Shown: positions 45,251 to 54,619, counted from the stretch's first letter. The stretch is 59,654 bases of DNA from an uncultured Roseovarius sp. (GCF_947489715.1 NZ_CANLER010000016.1:1-59654), one strand, 5' to 3'. Program-made: numbers and translations. Notes: generated by a model from the letters alone, not told the origin.

Positions 45251-45903
45251 ATCTCGTCCATACCGTGAAAAAACCTTTAACGGAGTTGTTATCAGGTGCA
45301 CCTCAACAATCTTCTAAGGCTTTCGGTACAAACTGCGGTTAATCTGAAGCACTTGACTTGGGCCGGTGAAGGATCAGGTACACAAAGCAATCGAATTCGC
45401 TTCAATCAACAAGCACAGAAATATATAATGGACTTTAGACCGTGCACGGTGCAACGGTACAAAAGCCGTGTCGTGCTCAATCGACTATTCAAACAACTGC
45501 GCTCTAAAAGAATGGTGGCATTCAGGAAATTGAGAATTGAAATGTGGAAGGTGCAGAATGCCCGCATTGCGTTGCTCGATGTCATCAGCCGAAGTCGAGA
45601 TCGAGTAGATGTTGCTCTGCATCTGAAGTCGGCTGAGAGCAACAATCGCCGAATGCCGCACCATCAATGTCGTCCCGTCTAATTGACCACTACCGACATA
45701 TTGCATCACGCTATCGCTTTGGTGACAATTTAGGACGGAAGCAATGTATCGTTTTTCCGAAACCAGACGGCGACTGCCGTTCAGACACAGAGAGCTGGTA
45801 ATTCAGTTGATCGGCAAATTGATAGATATGGCAAATAGCGTGGCTGTTAGGTTGGTCGGATTGTATAATGCATACCTATCAGACCGCATCAGGGTGCTAA
45901 GTG
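45251..45903. other. Gap, no clear gene
   Basis: About 650 bases between divergent genes. A 74-codon minus-strand frame (45485-45709) and a 128-codon plus-strand frame (45296-45682) overlap each other; neither has a clear start signal or recognisable motif, so I call neither. A promoter for the channel gene is expected here but I cannot place it. Confidence 0.3.
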
Positions 45904-46851
45904 ATGAGCCAGTTTCGCAAGACCGTCTACAAAAAACTCGACCCGGATGAAAAATCTGACTGGATGAGTCGATATCTAGATTTGTTTCTTATCACATTGA
46001 TCGCTGTCAATGTCGCTGCCGTAATTCTAGAAACCGTTGATAGTATGGAAACCCGTTATTCGACTGCCTTTTGGCTGATCGAAGTTGTCTCGGTTGCGGT
46101 CTTCAGTGTCGAGTATGTCACGCGTGTTTGGGCCAGTCTCGAAGACCCAAGATTCCAAGATAGCTCCAATCCCCGGCTCAGTTACATGCTGTCATCCATG
46201 GCGTTGATTGATTTGCTGGCGATACTGCCGTTTTACCTCGGTTTCTTCATCAAAATGGATCTTCGGTTCCTGCGCGTACTTCGGTTGTTACGTATCCTCA
46301 AGCTCACCAGGTATTCCTCCGCCATGTCGATGTTGCTTGACGTGTTCCGGGAAGAGGCAAATGCCTTTTTTGCGGGATTTTTCATCCTCATTGTTCTACT
46401 GGTCCTGGCCGCCAGCGGTGCCTATCTGGCCGAACACCAAATACAGCCAGACAAGTTTGGCTCAATCCCCGCAGCGATGTGGTGGGCCATGGCAACACTG
46501 ACAACTGTTGGATATGGCGATGTTACTCCCATCACACCCGCTGGGCAGATTTTTGGTTCACTCGTTGCCGTGGTTGGCATCGGTATGGCCGCCCTTCCTG
46601 CCGGTATTTTAGCCAGTGGCTTGGCCGATCGCCTGCGCCGCACCCGGGAAGAAATGGCAAGCAAATTCCGCACGGCGCTTGAAGATGATGTGATTGATGC
46701 AGACGAAGAGCAGGAACTTGAAGAAATTCGCCGTGAACTCGGCCTTAGCAAACGCATCGCTGAGGAAATCAGGGCTGACGTTCAAAAATCCCGGAGCGCT
46801 TCGGCCCGGGGGCACTGCCCACACTGTGGCAAAGATCTACACCTACATTGA
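45904..46851 (+). CDS. Voltage-gated-type potassium channel
   Basis: 315 aa six-helix cation channel. S4-like helix with positive residues every third position: LRFLRVLRLLRILKLTRYS (about residues 119-137). The pore helix and K+ selectivity filter are WWAMATLTTVGYGDVTP (about 195-211). After S6 comes a long charged cytoplasmic tail, probably coiled coil, ending in a CPHC-like metal knuckle (ARGHCPHCGKDLHLH). AGGG before the ATG at 45904 is preferred to the GTG at 45901. Its role beside amine transport genes is unclear; membrane potential or osmotic control is possible. Confidence 0.88.
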   Translation: MSQFRKTVYKKLDPDEKSDWMSRYLDLFLITLIAVNVAAVILETVDSMETRYSTAFWLIEVVSVAVFSVEYVTRVWASLEDPRFQDSSNPRLSYMLSSMALIDLLAILPFYLGFFIKMDLRFLRVLRLLRILKLTRYSSAMSMLLDVFREEANAFFAGFFILIVLLVLAASGAYLAEHQIQPDKFGSIPAAMWWAMATLTTVGYGDVTPITPAGQIFGSLVAVVGIGMAALPAGILASGLADRLRRTREEMASKFRTALEDDVIDADEEQELEEIRRELGLSKRIAEEIRADVQKSRSASARGHCPHCGKDLHLH

Positions 46852-47696
46852 ATTAACTTGCTCGTTTATCATATCCGGGACCACAACACTTGCATCGGCG
46901 TGCCTGTGATCCTGAGGATCGTAGTCTTCTCTGACCGATCGGGAACGCGTGCACCATTCGGGATATCGGCGAGAAAGGTGACATCCTGTAGATGACCGCT
47001 CGCGTCAGCGGTACGCATAGCGGATGTGAATGTCCGGGTCAGATCAAAGTCGAACAACACATTCACATCGTCACGACTATCCAAGGCGGGGCGCGACCCA
47101 CTGGGACGCACAACTCCTCGACCATGGCTATGCTAGGTAAGAACCAAATCGCGCAATTCACCTTCGAGTTCACCGGGTTGAGGTTGGATAGGTGGAACTC
47201 CGCTTCGCCGGGCAGGCCCAAATGCAGCGACCAGCGTCCGACTTCTTCGACAATCAGTCCAGCCGCTCCTGCGGATACGTGACCGAACCCGCGGCCTCGA
47301 CGAAGGTGCGTAGCCCCAACTGCTGGGCCGCACCGACCGTGTCGTTCATCGGTGTGACCGCCCGGGCCTGCGGGGTCAGCTGGTCGGTTTCCTAGGCGCC
47401 TTGATCTGCAGGATCACGCGGCAGCTCAATTCAGACGCTCGATGCTGTTGTCCAGGGCGTCGGAAAAGCCATCGCCTCACAGGCCCTCGATGGGCCGCTC
47501 GCCTACAGAAATGGAATGCGGTTGTTGCGAGTCGGCTTGTTATCATTCCGCGACCACCTGCCTCGCAGACTGCCCATTTCACCCGTTGGGCGACGCAGTC
47601 ACGAGCTGCATTTGAAGACCGCATTCTGAGAGTTCGATTCACACGTGACAAATGGCAGAAGCCCTGCGCCTTTCCGCCTGAGGTCGCGATAAGGGC
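46852..47696. other. Degenerate GC-rich region left of repeat B
   Basis: No intact gene. Minus-strand fragments look protein-like: a roughly 60-residue stretch at 46920-47100 (NVLFDFDLTRTFTSAMRTAD within it) and another at 47260-47395 (NDTVGAAQQLGLRTFVEAAG within it). Stops and frame changes interrupt both, and I cannot name a family. They read like the remains of genes displaced where the 447-bp repeat was joined. Confidence 0.35.
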
Positions 47697-48143
47697 GGCC
47701 CAAAATCGTTACCGGCTGTAAGTTTGGTGTGCTCTCTATTTTGCGTTGTCTGCCCCCAACAACTGAGGCAGGTTTCCAAACCGAGCGATCATTGAAAAAA
47801 TTAAAATCGAGGTGACAATAAATGTGATGGCACCTACCGCCATCGTAGGCGTGAATCCATTTCTCAAAGAGTTAAATATCTGCACTGTGACCGTCGAATA
47901 AGCTGACGCCGAAACAAAGAAGACTACGATAAATTCATTGAAACTGAGTACCATCGCGAAAAAGAAGCCAGATGCCGTGAACGGCAGCATTTGTGGAAGA
48001 ATGATTGTTCGAAATGCGGTCGCCTCACTGGCCCCCATGGTCGCGGCAGCATCCATATGCGACCGGTCAATACCTTGGAGACCGATAGAAAGGGTCGTCA
48101 GGGGCAGCGCAACAAACAGGGCCGCGTGGCTTATGATACCTGA
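47697..48143. repeat. 447-bp direct repeat, copy B
   Basis: Second copy of 21746-22192 in the same orientation. Here the sequence continues rightward into the complete permease gene, but on the left only one arm of the terminator (47706-47715) remains next to unrelated DNA. Confidence 0.93.
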
Positions 48144-48536
48144 CCAGATGTGGCCTAGTGATCCCGAGTAGCCCCAGAAAAACACCAACCCAACACCAAA
48201 GACGATGGGTGGCAATGCAAAGGGCATCGATGCAAGTCCGGCCAGTATTTTTGAGAACCCATCAGCCTTGCGCCACAACCAGTAAGCGATCGGCCAGGCG
48301 GCCATAACGGCAAGTGCAGCGCCGCCAAAGGCGATGATCAGTGAATTGCGGAGCGATCTAATCCAGACTTCTTCTGTTACAAAGAATTCGGCAAACCGCA
48401 AAAGCGTCGGGTCTTCGGGGGGAAAGAACATCGTCCTGCCCCCGTTCAATGCTGCTGCGCAAACTACCAGGATTGGAAACGCAATCCAAACGGCGATTAT
48501 GCCCATAAACAGACGAGAAACGAATATTCCCATCAT
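47736..48536 (-). CDS. Polyamine/Fe-type ABC permease (PotC-like)
   Basis: 266 aa inner-membrane permease with six hydrophobic segments. The ATPase-contact loop DAAATMGASEATAFRTIILP and the following MVLSFNEFIVVFFVSAS are PotC-like. Its last third is duplicated at 21785-22192. Only half of its terminator survives downstream, so transcription may read into the degenerate region. ATG 48536 overlaps the previous permease stop (ATGA). Confidence 0.9.
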   Translation of the reverse strand: MMGIFVSRLFMGIIAVWIAFPILVVCAAALNGGRTMFFPPEDPTLLRFAEFFVTEEVWIRSLRNSLIIAFGGAALAVMAAWPIAYWLWRKADGFSKILAGLASMPFALPPIVFGVGLVFFWGYSGSLGHIWSGIISHAALFVALPLTTLSIGLQGIDRSHMDAAATMGASEATAFRTIILPQMLPFTASGFFFAMVLSFNEFIVVFFVSASAYSTVTVQIFNSLRNGFTPTMAVGAITFIVTSILIFSMIARFGNLPQLLGADNAK

Positions 48537-49477
48537 CTTCGTCCTTCGTCAGGCAAAAATGCGATCCGGCCCAAGACCAGAATAATTGCGGCTGTGATCA
48601 ACAAAATGATTGCCTGCGCTGAACCAAACGGCGCGTTCAGCGTTGCGCCCCGCACGGCCTCATAGACCGAGATGGACAATGTACTTTTGTCCGGCGCAGC
48701 AAAAACGGCGATTGTCACATACGTGCCCAATAAGAAAACAAACAGCAACAAAGTTGTGCCCACAAGCGGTTTGCGCACCATCGGGAGGACAATCGTTCTC
48801 ACCACGGTCACCGGTCCCGCCCCCATGGTACGAGCTGCCTCTATCAGCTCATTGTTGATCTTTGATAGCGGCGGATAAAGCAGGATCACCGCATAGGGCC
48901 AAACCAGATAGGACATCGTTAGAATGGTTGCAAATTCTGTCGGTTTGAAGCGCACATTGCGCGGGCTGGCTATTCCCCAGGTACGCAAAACATCGAGCCA
49001 ACCGCTTTCTTTCAACCATGTCGTAATGCCGATTTCCTTGAACAGCGCGGGCAGGCCAGAACGGTTGGACAACAAAATGTCCCATCCCATGACAACGAAG
49101 ACCTCAGACAATGTCAGGCTGGCCAGAAAGAACACAAGCCAACAGGTTTGTGCCCGCCGGGATTGACGTGTCATCAACCAAACAAATGGAAAGCTTGTCG
49201 CAACAGCTAGGATCGATGCGAACATGGCGTAATAAAGCGAGAACCACAGGAATTTGAGATAAAGTAGTGATGTGGTATTGGGATAATCAGCACCTACAAA
49301 GAAACGTTTGTAGTTTGTAAACTCAAACCCCCAAGCCCAGGCCGCTCCTTCGATTTTTTCTCCAAAGGAAATGGCAAAAACCAAAAGGAATGGCGTGACA
49401 CACAGGATGAGAATAACAGCTACAAAGGCCGATCGTCCCAGTCTTGTCACAAATGCTGCAGGTTCGGCGCGGCCCAT
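48533..49477 (-). CDS. Polyamine-type ABC permease (PotB-like)
   Basis: 314 aa inner-membrane permease. The EAA-type loop is NELIEAARTMGAGPVTVVRT, followed by IVLPMVRKPLVGTTLLLFVF. Six main hydrophobic segments. ATG 49477 shares a base with the stop codon of the ATPase gene (TAATG), and its own stop overlaps the next permease, so the three are tightly coupled. Confidence 0.9.
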   Translation of the reverse strand: MGRAEPAAFVTRLGRSAFVAVILILCVTPFLLVFAISFGEKIEGAAWAWGFEFTNYKRFFVGADYPNTTSLLYLKFLWFSLYYAMFASILAVATSFPFVWLMTRQSRRAQTCWLVFFLASLTLSEVFVVMGWDILLSNRSGLPALFKEIGITTWLKESGWLDVLRTWGIASPRNVRFKPTEFATILTMSYLVWPYAVILLYPPLSKINNELIEAARTMGAGPVTVVRTIVLPMVRKPLVGTTLLLFVFLLGTYVTIAVFAAPDKSTLSISVYEAVRGATLNAPFGSAQAIILLITAAIILVLGRIAFLPDEGRR

Positions 49478-50550
49478 TATCGCGCAGCCTCGTTCTGATC
49501 GTGGGCGCGTTCGGGCAGCAGATGCAGCAGATTTTCGGGTAGGATGGCATGTAACTTATCATCGATCTTGACCGTTTCTTCGAACGAACCCGGGATTTCG
49601 GCCGTGATGTCGCCAGCCGGTGTTGTCAAGTGGATTTCCCGGATCGGGCCTTCGTCGCGCACAAAGGTTACGGTACCCGGCAAGGCATTTTTGGCTGGCG
49701 TGTCATGCAGTGTGACGGCTTCAGGCCGACAGAACAACGTGACCCGTTGGCCCGCGCCAAATTCATCTCGATCGCTGACCGCAATATCTGTTTCCCCCAC
49801 TCGGATACCGGTCGCGGTAGCAACACCGTCAAGCAAGTTAGCATTGCCAATAAAGTTGGCCACAAATGAATTTGCGGGTTTGTGGTAGATTTCTTGCGGA
49901 GAACCGATCTGCTCGATCCGTCCGTGAGACATGACCACGATCTGATCAGCCATGGTCATGGCTTCGCGTTGGTCATGGGTGACCACGATCGTGGTGATCC
50001 CTAGTTTTTGCTGCAAAAGGCGCAATTGCATCTGCAAATCACCCCGTAACTGCGCGTCAAGTGCAGACATCGGCTCATCTAGCAGAAATACTTCTGGCTC
50101 TTGCGCCAGGGCACGTGCAATGGCAACCCGTTGACGTTGGCCACCGGACAATTGTCCAATTTTTCGCTCACCTTTGTCACCAAGTTGAACCAAATCCAAC
50201 AGTTCTTGCGCCTTAGCGCGCCGCATCGCGGCATCAACCCCGGAAATACGCAAAGAGTACGAGACGTTGCGCTGAACGTTCAGATGCGGGAACAAAGCAA
50301 AGCTCTGGAAAACCATCCCAAATTTTCTCTGTTCTGCGCTTTTCGAAACGATGCTCTCTCCCGCAAGGATGATGTCACCAAATGTGGGCACCTCCAACCC
50401 CGCAATCATCCGCAGCAGAGTAGTCTTGCCACATCCAGAGGGGCCAAGCAAAGCGGTAAGCTTACCTGTTTCAAAGGTGAGGTTGGCATTTTCGACGGCG
50501 GTGACTGAGCCGTATTTCTTGCAAATTTGGCTCATGATCAAATCAGGCAT
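49477..50550 (-). CDS. Polyamine-type ABC ATPase (PotA-like)
   Basis: 357 aa. Walker A LLGPSGCGKTTLL (about residues 33-45), signature LSGGQRQRVAIARAL, Walker B VFLLDEPMSALD, H-loop VVTHDQREAM and a C-terminal TOBE domain (QRVTLFCRPEAVTL). It is the energy subunit for the permeases at 47736 and 48533. AAGGAAGAG precedes the ATG at 50550. The RidA gene lies 169 bases upstream on the same strand. Confidence 0.92.
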   Translation of the reverse strand: MPDLIMSQICKKYGSVTAVENANLTFETGKLTALLGPSGCGKTTLLRMIAGLEVPTFGDIILAGESIVSKSAEQRKFGMVFQSFALFPHLNVQRNVSYSLRISGVDAAMRRAKAQELLDLVQLGDKGERKIGQLSGGQRQRVAIARALAQEPEVFLLDEPMSALDAQLRGDLQMQLRLLQQKLGITTIVVTHDQREAMTMADQIVVMSHGRIEQIGSPQEIYHKPANSFVANFIGNANLLDGVATATGIRVGETDIAVSDRDEFGAGQRVTLFCRPEAVTLHDTPAKNALPGTVTFVRDEGPIREIHLTTPAGDITAEIPGSFEETVKIDDKLHAILPENLLHLLPERAHDQNEAAR

Positions 50551-50719
50551 TGGCTCTTCCTTGACTTACACTTTGGCGACAGCATAGTTCCACGTTATGT
50601 GATGAAGTTGCCACCACTCAGATAGACAGCGGGTCGGTTTGGGTCGCAAAGAGGCCAGGAAAAAAAGCAAGTCCAAAACTTTCTAGGACCGGTAGTGAGC
50701 GCGCCTTTTTTCACCATTT

Positions 50720-51115
50720 TTAGTCCACTACAGCTGCGATCGCTTCAACTTCGATCAACCAACTGTCTTCGATCAGCGAGGAGACCTCAAAGCAGACGGC
50801 CGCGGTGCGATGGTTTCCAAGGAATTCCGCGCTTACAGCATCGGCCTCCTGATATAGCGCGCGGTCTTTGAGATACATCGACACGCGCACCAAATTTGCG
50901 GTTGTCAAACCTGCTTCGTGCAGAATGCTTTCAATATTCCCCCAGCAGATACGGGCCTGTTCCGTCATTGTTTCCGGAACAGTCCCATTCTGGGCTTCCG
51001 GGGTTTGGCCCGCAATATAGATCGTCCGCGCACCCGCCGGTACTTCCAAAGCATGAACATAGGTTCCATAGGGCTCTGCTGTGCCCACGGGTTTATAGGT
51101 TTTGAAAAGTTTCAT
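50720..51115 (-). CDS. RidA-family protein
   Basis: 131 aa of the YjgF/YER057c/RidA family, which hydrolyses reactive enamine/imine intermediates from amino acid metabolism. Characteristic segments are IYIAGQTPEAQNGTV, ICWGNIESILHEAGLTTANL, VRVSMYLKD and the C-terminal LIEVEAIAAVVD. The usual Arg that binds the carboxylate corresponds to the VRVSMYLKD strand region, but I cannot confirm it. AAAGGACAC precedes the ATG. It sits between the hydrolase and the ATPase of the importer and suggests that an amine or amino acid is degraded. Confidence 0.85.
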   Translation of the reverse strand: MKLFKTYKPVGTAEPYGTYVHALEVPAGARTIYIAGQTPEAQNGTVPETMTEQARICWGNIESILHEAGLTTANLVRVSMYLKDRALYQEADAVSAEFLGNHRTAAVCFEVSSLIEDSWLIEVEAIAAVVD

Positions 51116-51147
51116 ATGTGTCCTTTATCATTGAACGGGCTGGGTCG

Positions 51148-52017
51148 TTACTGAGATAGAAGTTGGCCTTTCCGCGGAATGGCAAGACCGGCCAAAAAAC
51201 TTTCGATCACGAAAGCGAGCTCTTGTGGGCATTCGCTTGGAATTTCGTGACCGCAATCAAGGTAGATCTCGCGCGCACCCGGGATAAGGGCAGTGACCCG
51301 CGCTTGCATCATGGGGACCGGGAAGAACTTGTCATGAATGGCACCGACAATGAGCGTGGCGGGCATCGGGGAGGATTGCACAGCCTTCTCGAAATCATCT
51401 CGGAAACAGTGCCACAAAGTCTTAAGCAAGACATTGTGGCTAATTTCTGCAGCCTGTTTAATCCACAGCTCTGACGTATTGTGCGGGATGGGTCGTGTGA
51501 TCATCGCGTGGTGGGTCTCGCGCATCGCGTCGCGGCTGCCGGCATAGCCGGCGATCTCATCCAGTTCCTCATCCGAAATATTGATTGCGCCAGCAGGGCA
51601 CCCTGCAATCAAAACAAGCCCCAAAACGCGCTCTGGTGCCAGCAAAGGAACATGCTGCACATATTTTGCACCCATCGACTGACCGATAACAACGAACGTG
51701 GACATGCCCGCAGCATCTGCAACGTTCAAAACATCTTGGGCCTGTCGTTCTGATGTGTAGTTGGAGGTAACCTCGCTCGAATCTCCTTGGCCACGCAGAT
51801 CAAAAACTACGATACGAATACCGTTCAATGACAGCAGCGCAAGCGTCTCATCGTAGTAGTCCTTGGTGCAGCCCCACCCCCCCATAAAGATAACGTTCAA
51901 CGGTCCGTCACCGGCCGTTTTGAAGACTAGGGTTTCGCCATCGCTAGTTCGGACTTGGCCGTAGGAATATTCAACCACACTGTTTTCCAGCTTTTTTGTT
52001 GTAATACATTCTGACAA
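51148..52017 (-). CDS. Alpha/beta hydrolase
   Basis: 289 aa. The nucleophile elbow VVIGQSMGAKYV (Ser), the acid VGAIHDKFFP (Asp) and DCGHEIPSE (His) give a complete catalytic triad; the oxyanion region is FMGGWGCTKDYY. It probably cleaves an ester, lactone or amide; substrate unknown. The frame starts with TTG at 52017 without a clear ribosome site; a GTG near residue 13 is an alternative. It lies 32 bases upstream of the RidA gene and after the binding-protein gene, all on one strand. Confidence 0.82.
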   Translation of the reverse strand: MSECITTKKLENSVVEYSYGQVRTSDGETLVFKTAGDGPLNVIFMGGWGCTKDYYDETLALLSLNGIRIVVFDLRGQGDSSEVTSNYTSERQAQDVLNVADAAGMSTFVVIGQSMGAKYVQHVPLLAPERVLGLVLIAGCPAGAINISDEELDEIAGYAGSRDAMRETHHAMITRPIPHNTSELWIKQAAEISHNVLLKTLWHCFRDDFEKAVQSSPMPATLIVGAIHDKFFPVPMMQARVTALIPGAREIYLDCGHEIPSECPQELAFVIESFLAGLAIPRKGQLLSQ

Positions 52018-52058
52018 GTACCAAACGAGGCAGCGCGCAACTGGTTCATTGGTCGCTA

Positions 52059-53144
52059 TCAGATGTTCGCGCGCATCCGTTTGAAGGCTTCGTCGATAAA
52101 TGTCTCTTCGCTAAGCAAGATGTCATAGCTCATCGGAAAAGAAGGTGTACCGGCGACAGCGCTGATTTCGTCTTCGGTCAAATCCGTACTGGCCACATCG
52201 ACCACCGGCGCGACACCGATTGAGCGAGAAAGCAATGCCTGAACTTCGGATTGGCAGCAGAAACTAATAAACTCGTGAGCTTCATCAACATTCTCACTTC
52301 CCCGCGACAACGTCCAGGAATTGAAATCGACAGGGTTCCCTTCCTTGGGGAATATCGACGCGAGCGGCAGTCCGTCCGCGGCAAGCAACCCAGCAACATC
52401 GTGGTATAGCATCCCGCCAATGACGTCGTTGTTTTTCAAGGATTGTTCCATCTGGCTGGTCGAACTGTACCACAATGCAATATTCGGATTCATCTCACCG
52501 ATCTTGTCGACAACTGTCTGGATACCTTCACGCGTTTTTAAGATTTCCGGCCCCTCGAAGAACACCACTGCCGTGATATCAAGTAAAGGCGAAGCCAGTT
52601 CACTCGGGAAACCTAGGCTGGCTTCGAACAGGTCTACGTTCCATAGCTCCGCCCAGCTCTGGGGGGCATCGACTTCGTCAGTGTTAATCACCAAAGAGGA
52701 ATAGTAGCTAAATGCACCAGCACCTTTCAGACCCTCATCGGTTTCCTGAATGAAACCAGAATAAACATTTCCGAGGTTAGGGATTTTTTGGGGATCGAGA
52801 TTTTCAAAGACAGTTCCCATCCGGTCCCCTTTGATTACGCTCATTGGGACGTGCAGAGAAAGATCGGTCGGGATGGAACCCGCCTGAATTGCTTGATGCA
52901 TCGTCAACAGCCAGCCCGAAGAATCAGGCTGTGTCACGCTTTGAACCTTGATACCGGCGGCGGCTTCAAACTCCGGAAAGATACTGGCCTTAAAGCTGTC
53001 TTCAAAAAACCCACCGTAAGACCCGATTTTTACCGATCTTGCCTTGGCCAAAGCCGGTGTAGCCAGCAATCCCGACCCTGCGGCAATGCCCATTGCTGTG
53101 GTCTTCAGAAAACGGCGGCGGTTTAAAGATTTTGCATGGGACAT
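52059..53144 (-). CDS. Tat-exported ABC substrate-binding protein (PotD-like)
   Basis: 361 aa periplasmic binding protein of the extracellular solute-binding family 1/8 type. Twin-arginine signal SLNRRRFLKTTAMGIAAGSG with likely cleavage after ALAKA. The mature part starts VKIGSYGGFFEDSFKASIFP, typical of polyamine- or opine-type binding proteins. First gene of the operon that continues with hydrolase, RidA, ATPase and two permeases; this is the recipient operon of the duplicated 447 bp. The ligand is unknown. Confidence 0.88.
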   Translation of the reverse strand: MSHAKSLNRRRFLKTTAMGIAAGSGLLATPALAKARSVKIGSYGGFFEDSFKASIFPEFEAAAGIKVQSVTQPDSSGWLLTMHQAIQAGSIPTDLSLHVPMSVIKGDRMGTVFENLDPQKIPNLGNVYSGFIQETDEGLKGAGAFSYYSSLVINTDEVDAPQSWAELWNVDLFEASLGFPSELASPLLDITAVVFFEGPEILKTREGIQTVVDKIGEMNPNIALWYSSTSQMEQSLKNNDVIGGMLYHDVAGLLAADGLPLASIFPKEGNPVDFNSWTLSRGSENVDEAHEFISFCCQSEVQALLSRSIGVAPVVDVASTDLTEDEISAVAGTPSFPMSYDILLSEETFIDEAFKRMRANI

Positions 53145-53287
53145 GGTCTTTCTCCGAGGGTGCGATTGGTCTCAGCGCCTTGGTTGCCAAGAGTGTTTTC
53201 CCGAACCGATGCTAAACGGAAATCTTGAGAACCTATGAGTGCAAATAGTTGGACGTCAGCATCTATTTTTCGTATGCTGAATTGATC

Positions 53288-54202
53288 ATGTTTTCTCTTC
53301 GTCACCTAAACGCACTGCGTGCCTTTGAGGCGGCTGCAAGGCTTGGCAGTTTTGCAAGCGCCGGGCGTGAATTGAATATCAGTTCCAGCGTTGTCAGCAC
53401 GCATGTCAAAAACCTTGAAGACTGGTTCGGAACGAAGTTGTTTGTGCGCACCGGAAATCGCGTTGTCCTGAGCGAAGATGGTCATCGTCTGATCCCGCAG
53501 ATTTCGACCGGGTTTCAGTCGCTGCGCGATGGTTGTATCGAATTGCTTGAGTCAAGACTGCACGACACTCTGACAGTTGTTGCAGAACCTGCACTTGCCT
53601 CACTTTGGTTGCGATCAAGGCTCACGTATTTTTGCAACGAATATCCTAAAATCAAAGTGGACCTCAGACCGTCCTGGTCTCCGCCCTCTCTGGCCAGTGA
53701 ACATTCCGATATCATCATCCATTTTGACACAAGACAGCCAAAAACGGGTGTACTTCGCCGTGAACTGTTTCCAATTGACGGTTTTCCCGCCTGCGCTCCG
53801 CAGCTTAAAGGCCGTTTGTTTGACCAGAATGGGTGTCTTGATTGGAATAAAGTCCCCTTGGTACATGACAATGGCCGCGGGATATGGTGCAAGTGGTTTG
53901 CAAAACATGTACCTGACAGCACCGCATGGCAGGGCGGCCATGTATATTCAAATCTTTCGCTTGCAATCGACGCAGCCAAAGATGGCGAAGGATTGATACT
54001 TGCGGATGAGGTTCTGTGCGAACGGCATTTGGCTGAAGGCACATTGGTGGTGTTGGATGAACGCCGTGTCCGCTGCGTTTGGTATTCCATGACAATCTCG
54101 AAAGACACGCCCAAAAACTCGGCCGCGTTTACACTTCAGTCCTGGTTGTTGGAAAATACGCACCGGTCCGAGAGTTTCAGTTCCAAGCCTCATAATGGTT
54201 AA
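53288..54202 (+). CDS. LysR-family regulator, GcvA-like
   Basis: 304 aa. The N-terminus FSLRHLNALRAFEAAARLGS, then SAGRELNISSSVVSTHVKNL, is the GcvA/AmpR style HTH. The effector domain runs to the end, with the family's LTVVAEPALASLWLRSRLTY strand. It is divergent from the binding-protein operon (first codon 53144) and probably regulates it. Upstream in-frame codons to 53249 contain a TTG but resemble no family members, so I start at ATG 53288; the ribosome site is weak. Confidence 0.87.
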   Translation: MFSLRHLNALRAFEAAARLGSFASAGRELNISSSVVSTHVKNLEDWFGTKLFVRTGNRVVLSEDGHRLIPQISTGFQSLRDGCIELLESRLHDTLTVVAEPALASLWLRSRLTYFCNEYPKIKVDLRPSWSPPSLASEHSDIIIHFDTRQPKTGVLRRELFPIDGFPACAPQLKGRLFDQNGCLDWNKVPLVHDNGRGIWCKWFAKHVPDSTAWQGGHVYSNLSLAIDAAKDGEGLILADEVLCERHLAEGTLVVLDERRVRCVWYSMTISKDTPKNSAAFTLQSWLLENTHRSESFSSKPHNG

Positions 54203-54293
54203 ATAGCGTTGTCGCGGGTGCGTTTACAGAGAAGACAACTTTAGGCATTTATTGTGGCTTGAGCAGCCCTATTTAACGGCTCCAGTCTTATTG

Positions 54294-54404
54294 TTAGTGC
54301 ATGATTGGCCTGGTTTCTATCGGAATGATGGTCTCGGGCGCCAGTGGGCGATAGCCCAATGCACTGTGTAGTCTCTTGGCGTTGTAGTGTTGCGAATTCG
54401 GTAA
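54294..54404 (-). mobile_element. IS3-family transposase C-terminal remnant
   Basis: Minus-strand frame ending LPNSQHYNAKRLHSALGYRP then LAPETIIPIETRPIMH, the usual C-terminus of IS3-family OrfB (NxxRxHSALGYRxPxE). An in-frame TAA at 54405-54407 cuts it from anything upstream, so only about 36 codons remain. The DNA from 54405 to about 54580 reads in another frame as a fragment (RDEWVWYLDDDCDGFARRFT within it) that I cannot place. Confidence 0.7.
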
Positions 54405-54619
54405 TTAAGTTTTGTCGACCTTCAATGACCCCTTCCGTAAACCTACGGGCAAAACCATCACAATCGTCATCAAGATACCAGACCCATTCATCCCGCGTGG
54501 CTCCTGATACGTCCGGGCCGGTGTCGATCTTGACCATCGCTTTGATCTTGTCCGAACCAAATTGGACCAAATAGGCCAATTGTTCGGTGAGACGTCATGA
54601 ACACGTTTTTGTCCCCCTA

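Noticed and set aside
45296..45709. Overlapping frames of 128 and 74 codons on opposite strands
   Set aside because: Neither has a start signal or family resemblance; overlapping opposite frames suggest chance openings.
46932..46942. TGACCGATCGG, similar to the TetR operators
   Set aside because: Only the 8-bp CCGATCGG core and one flank fit, it lies in a degenerate region without a downstream gene in suitable position, and the match is probably chance.
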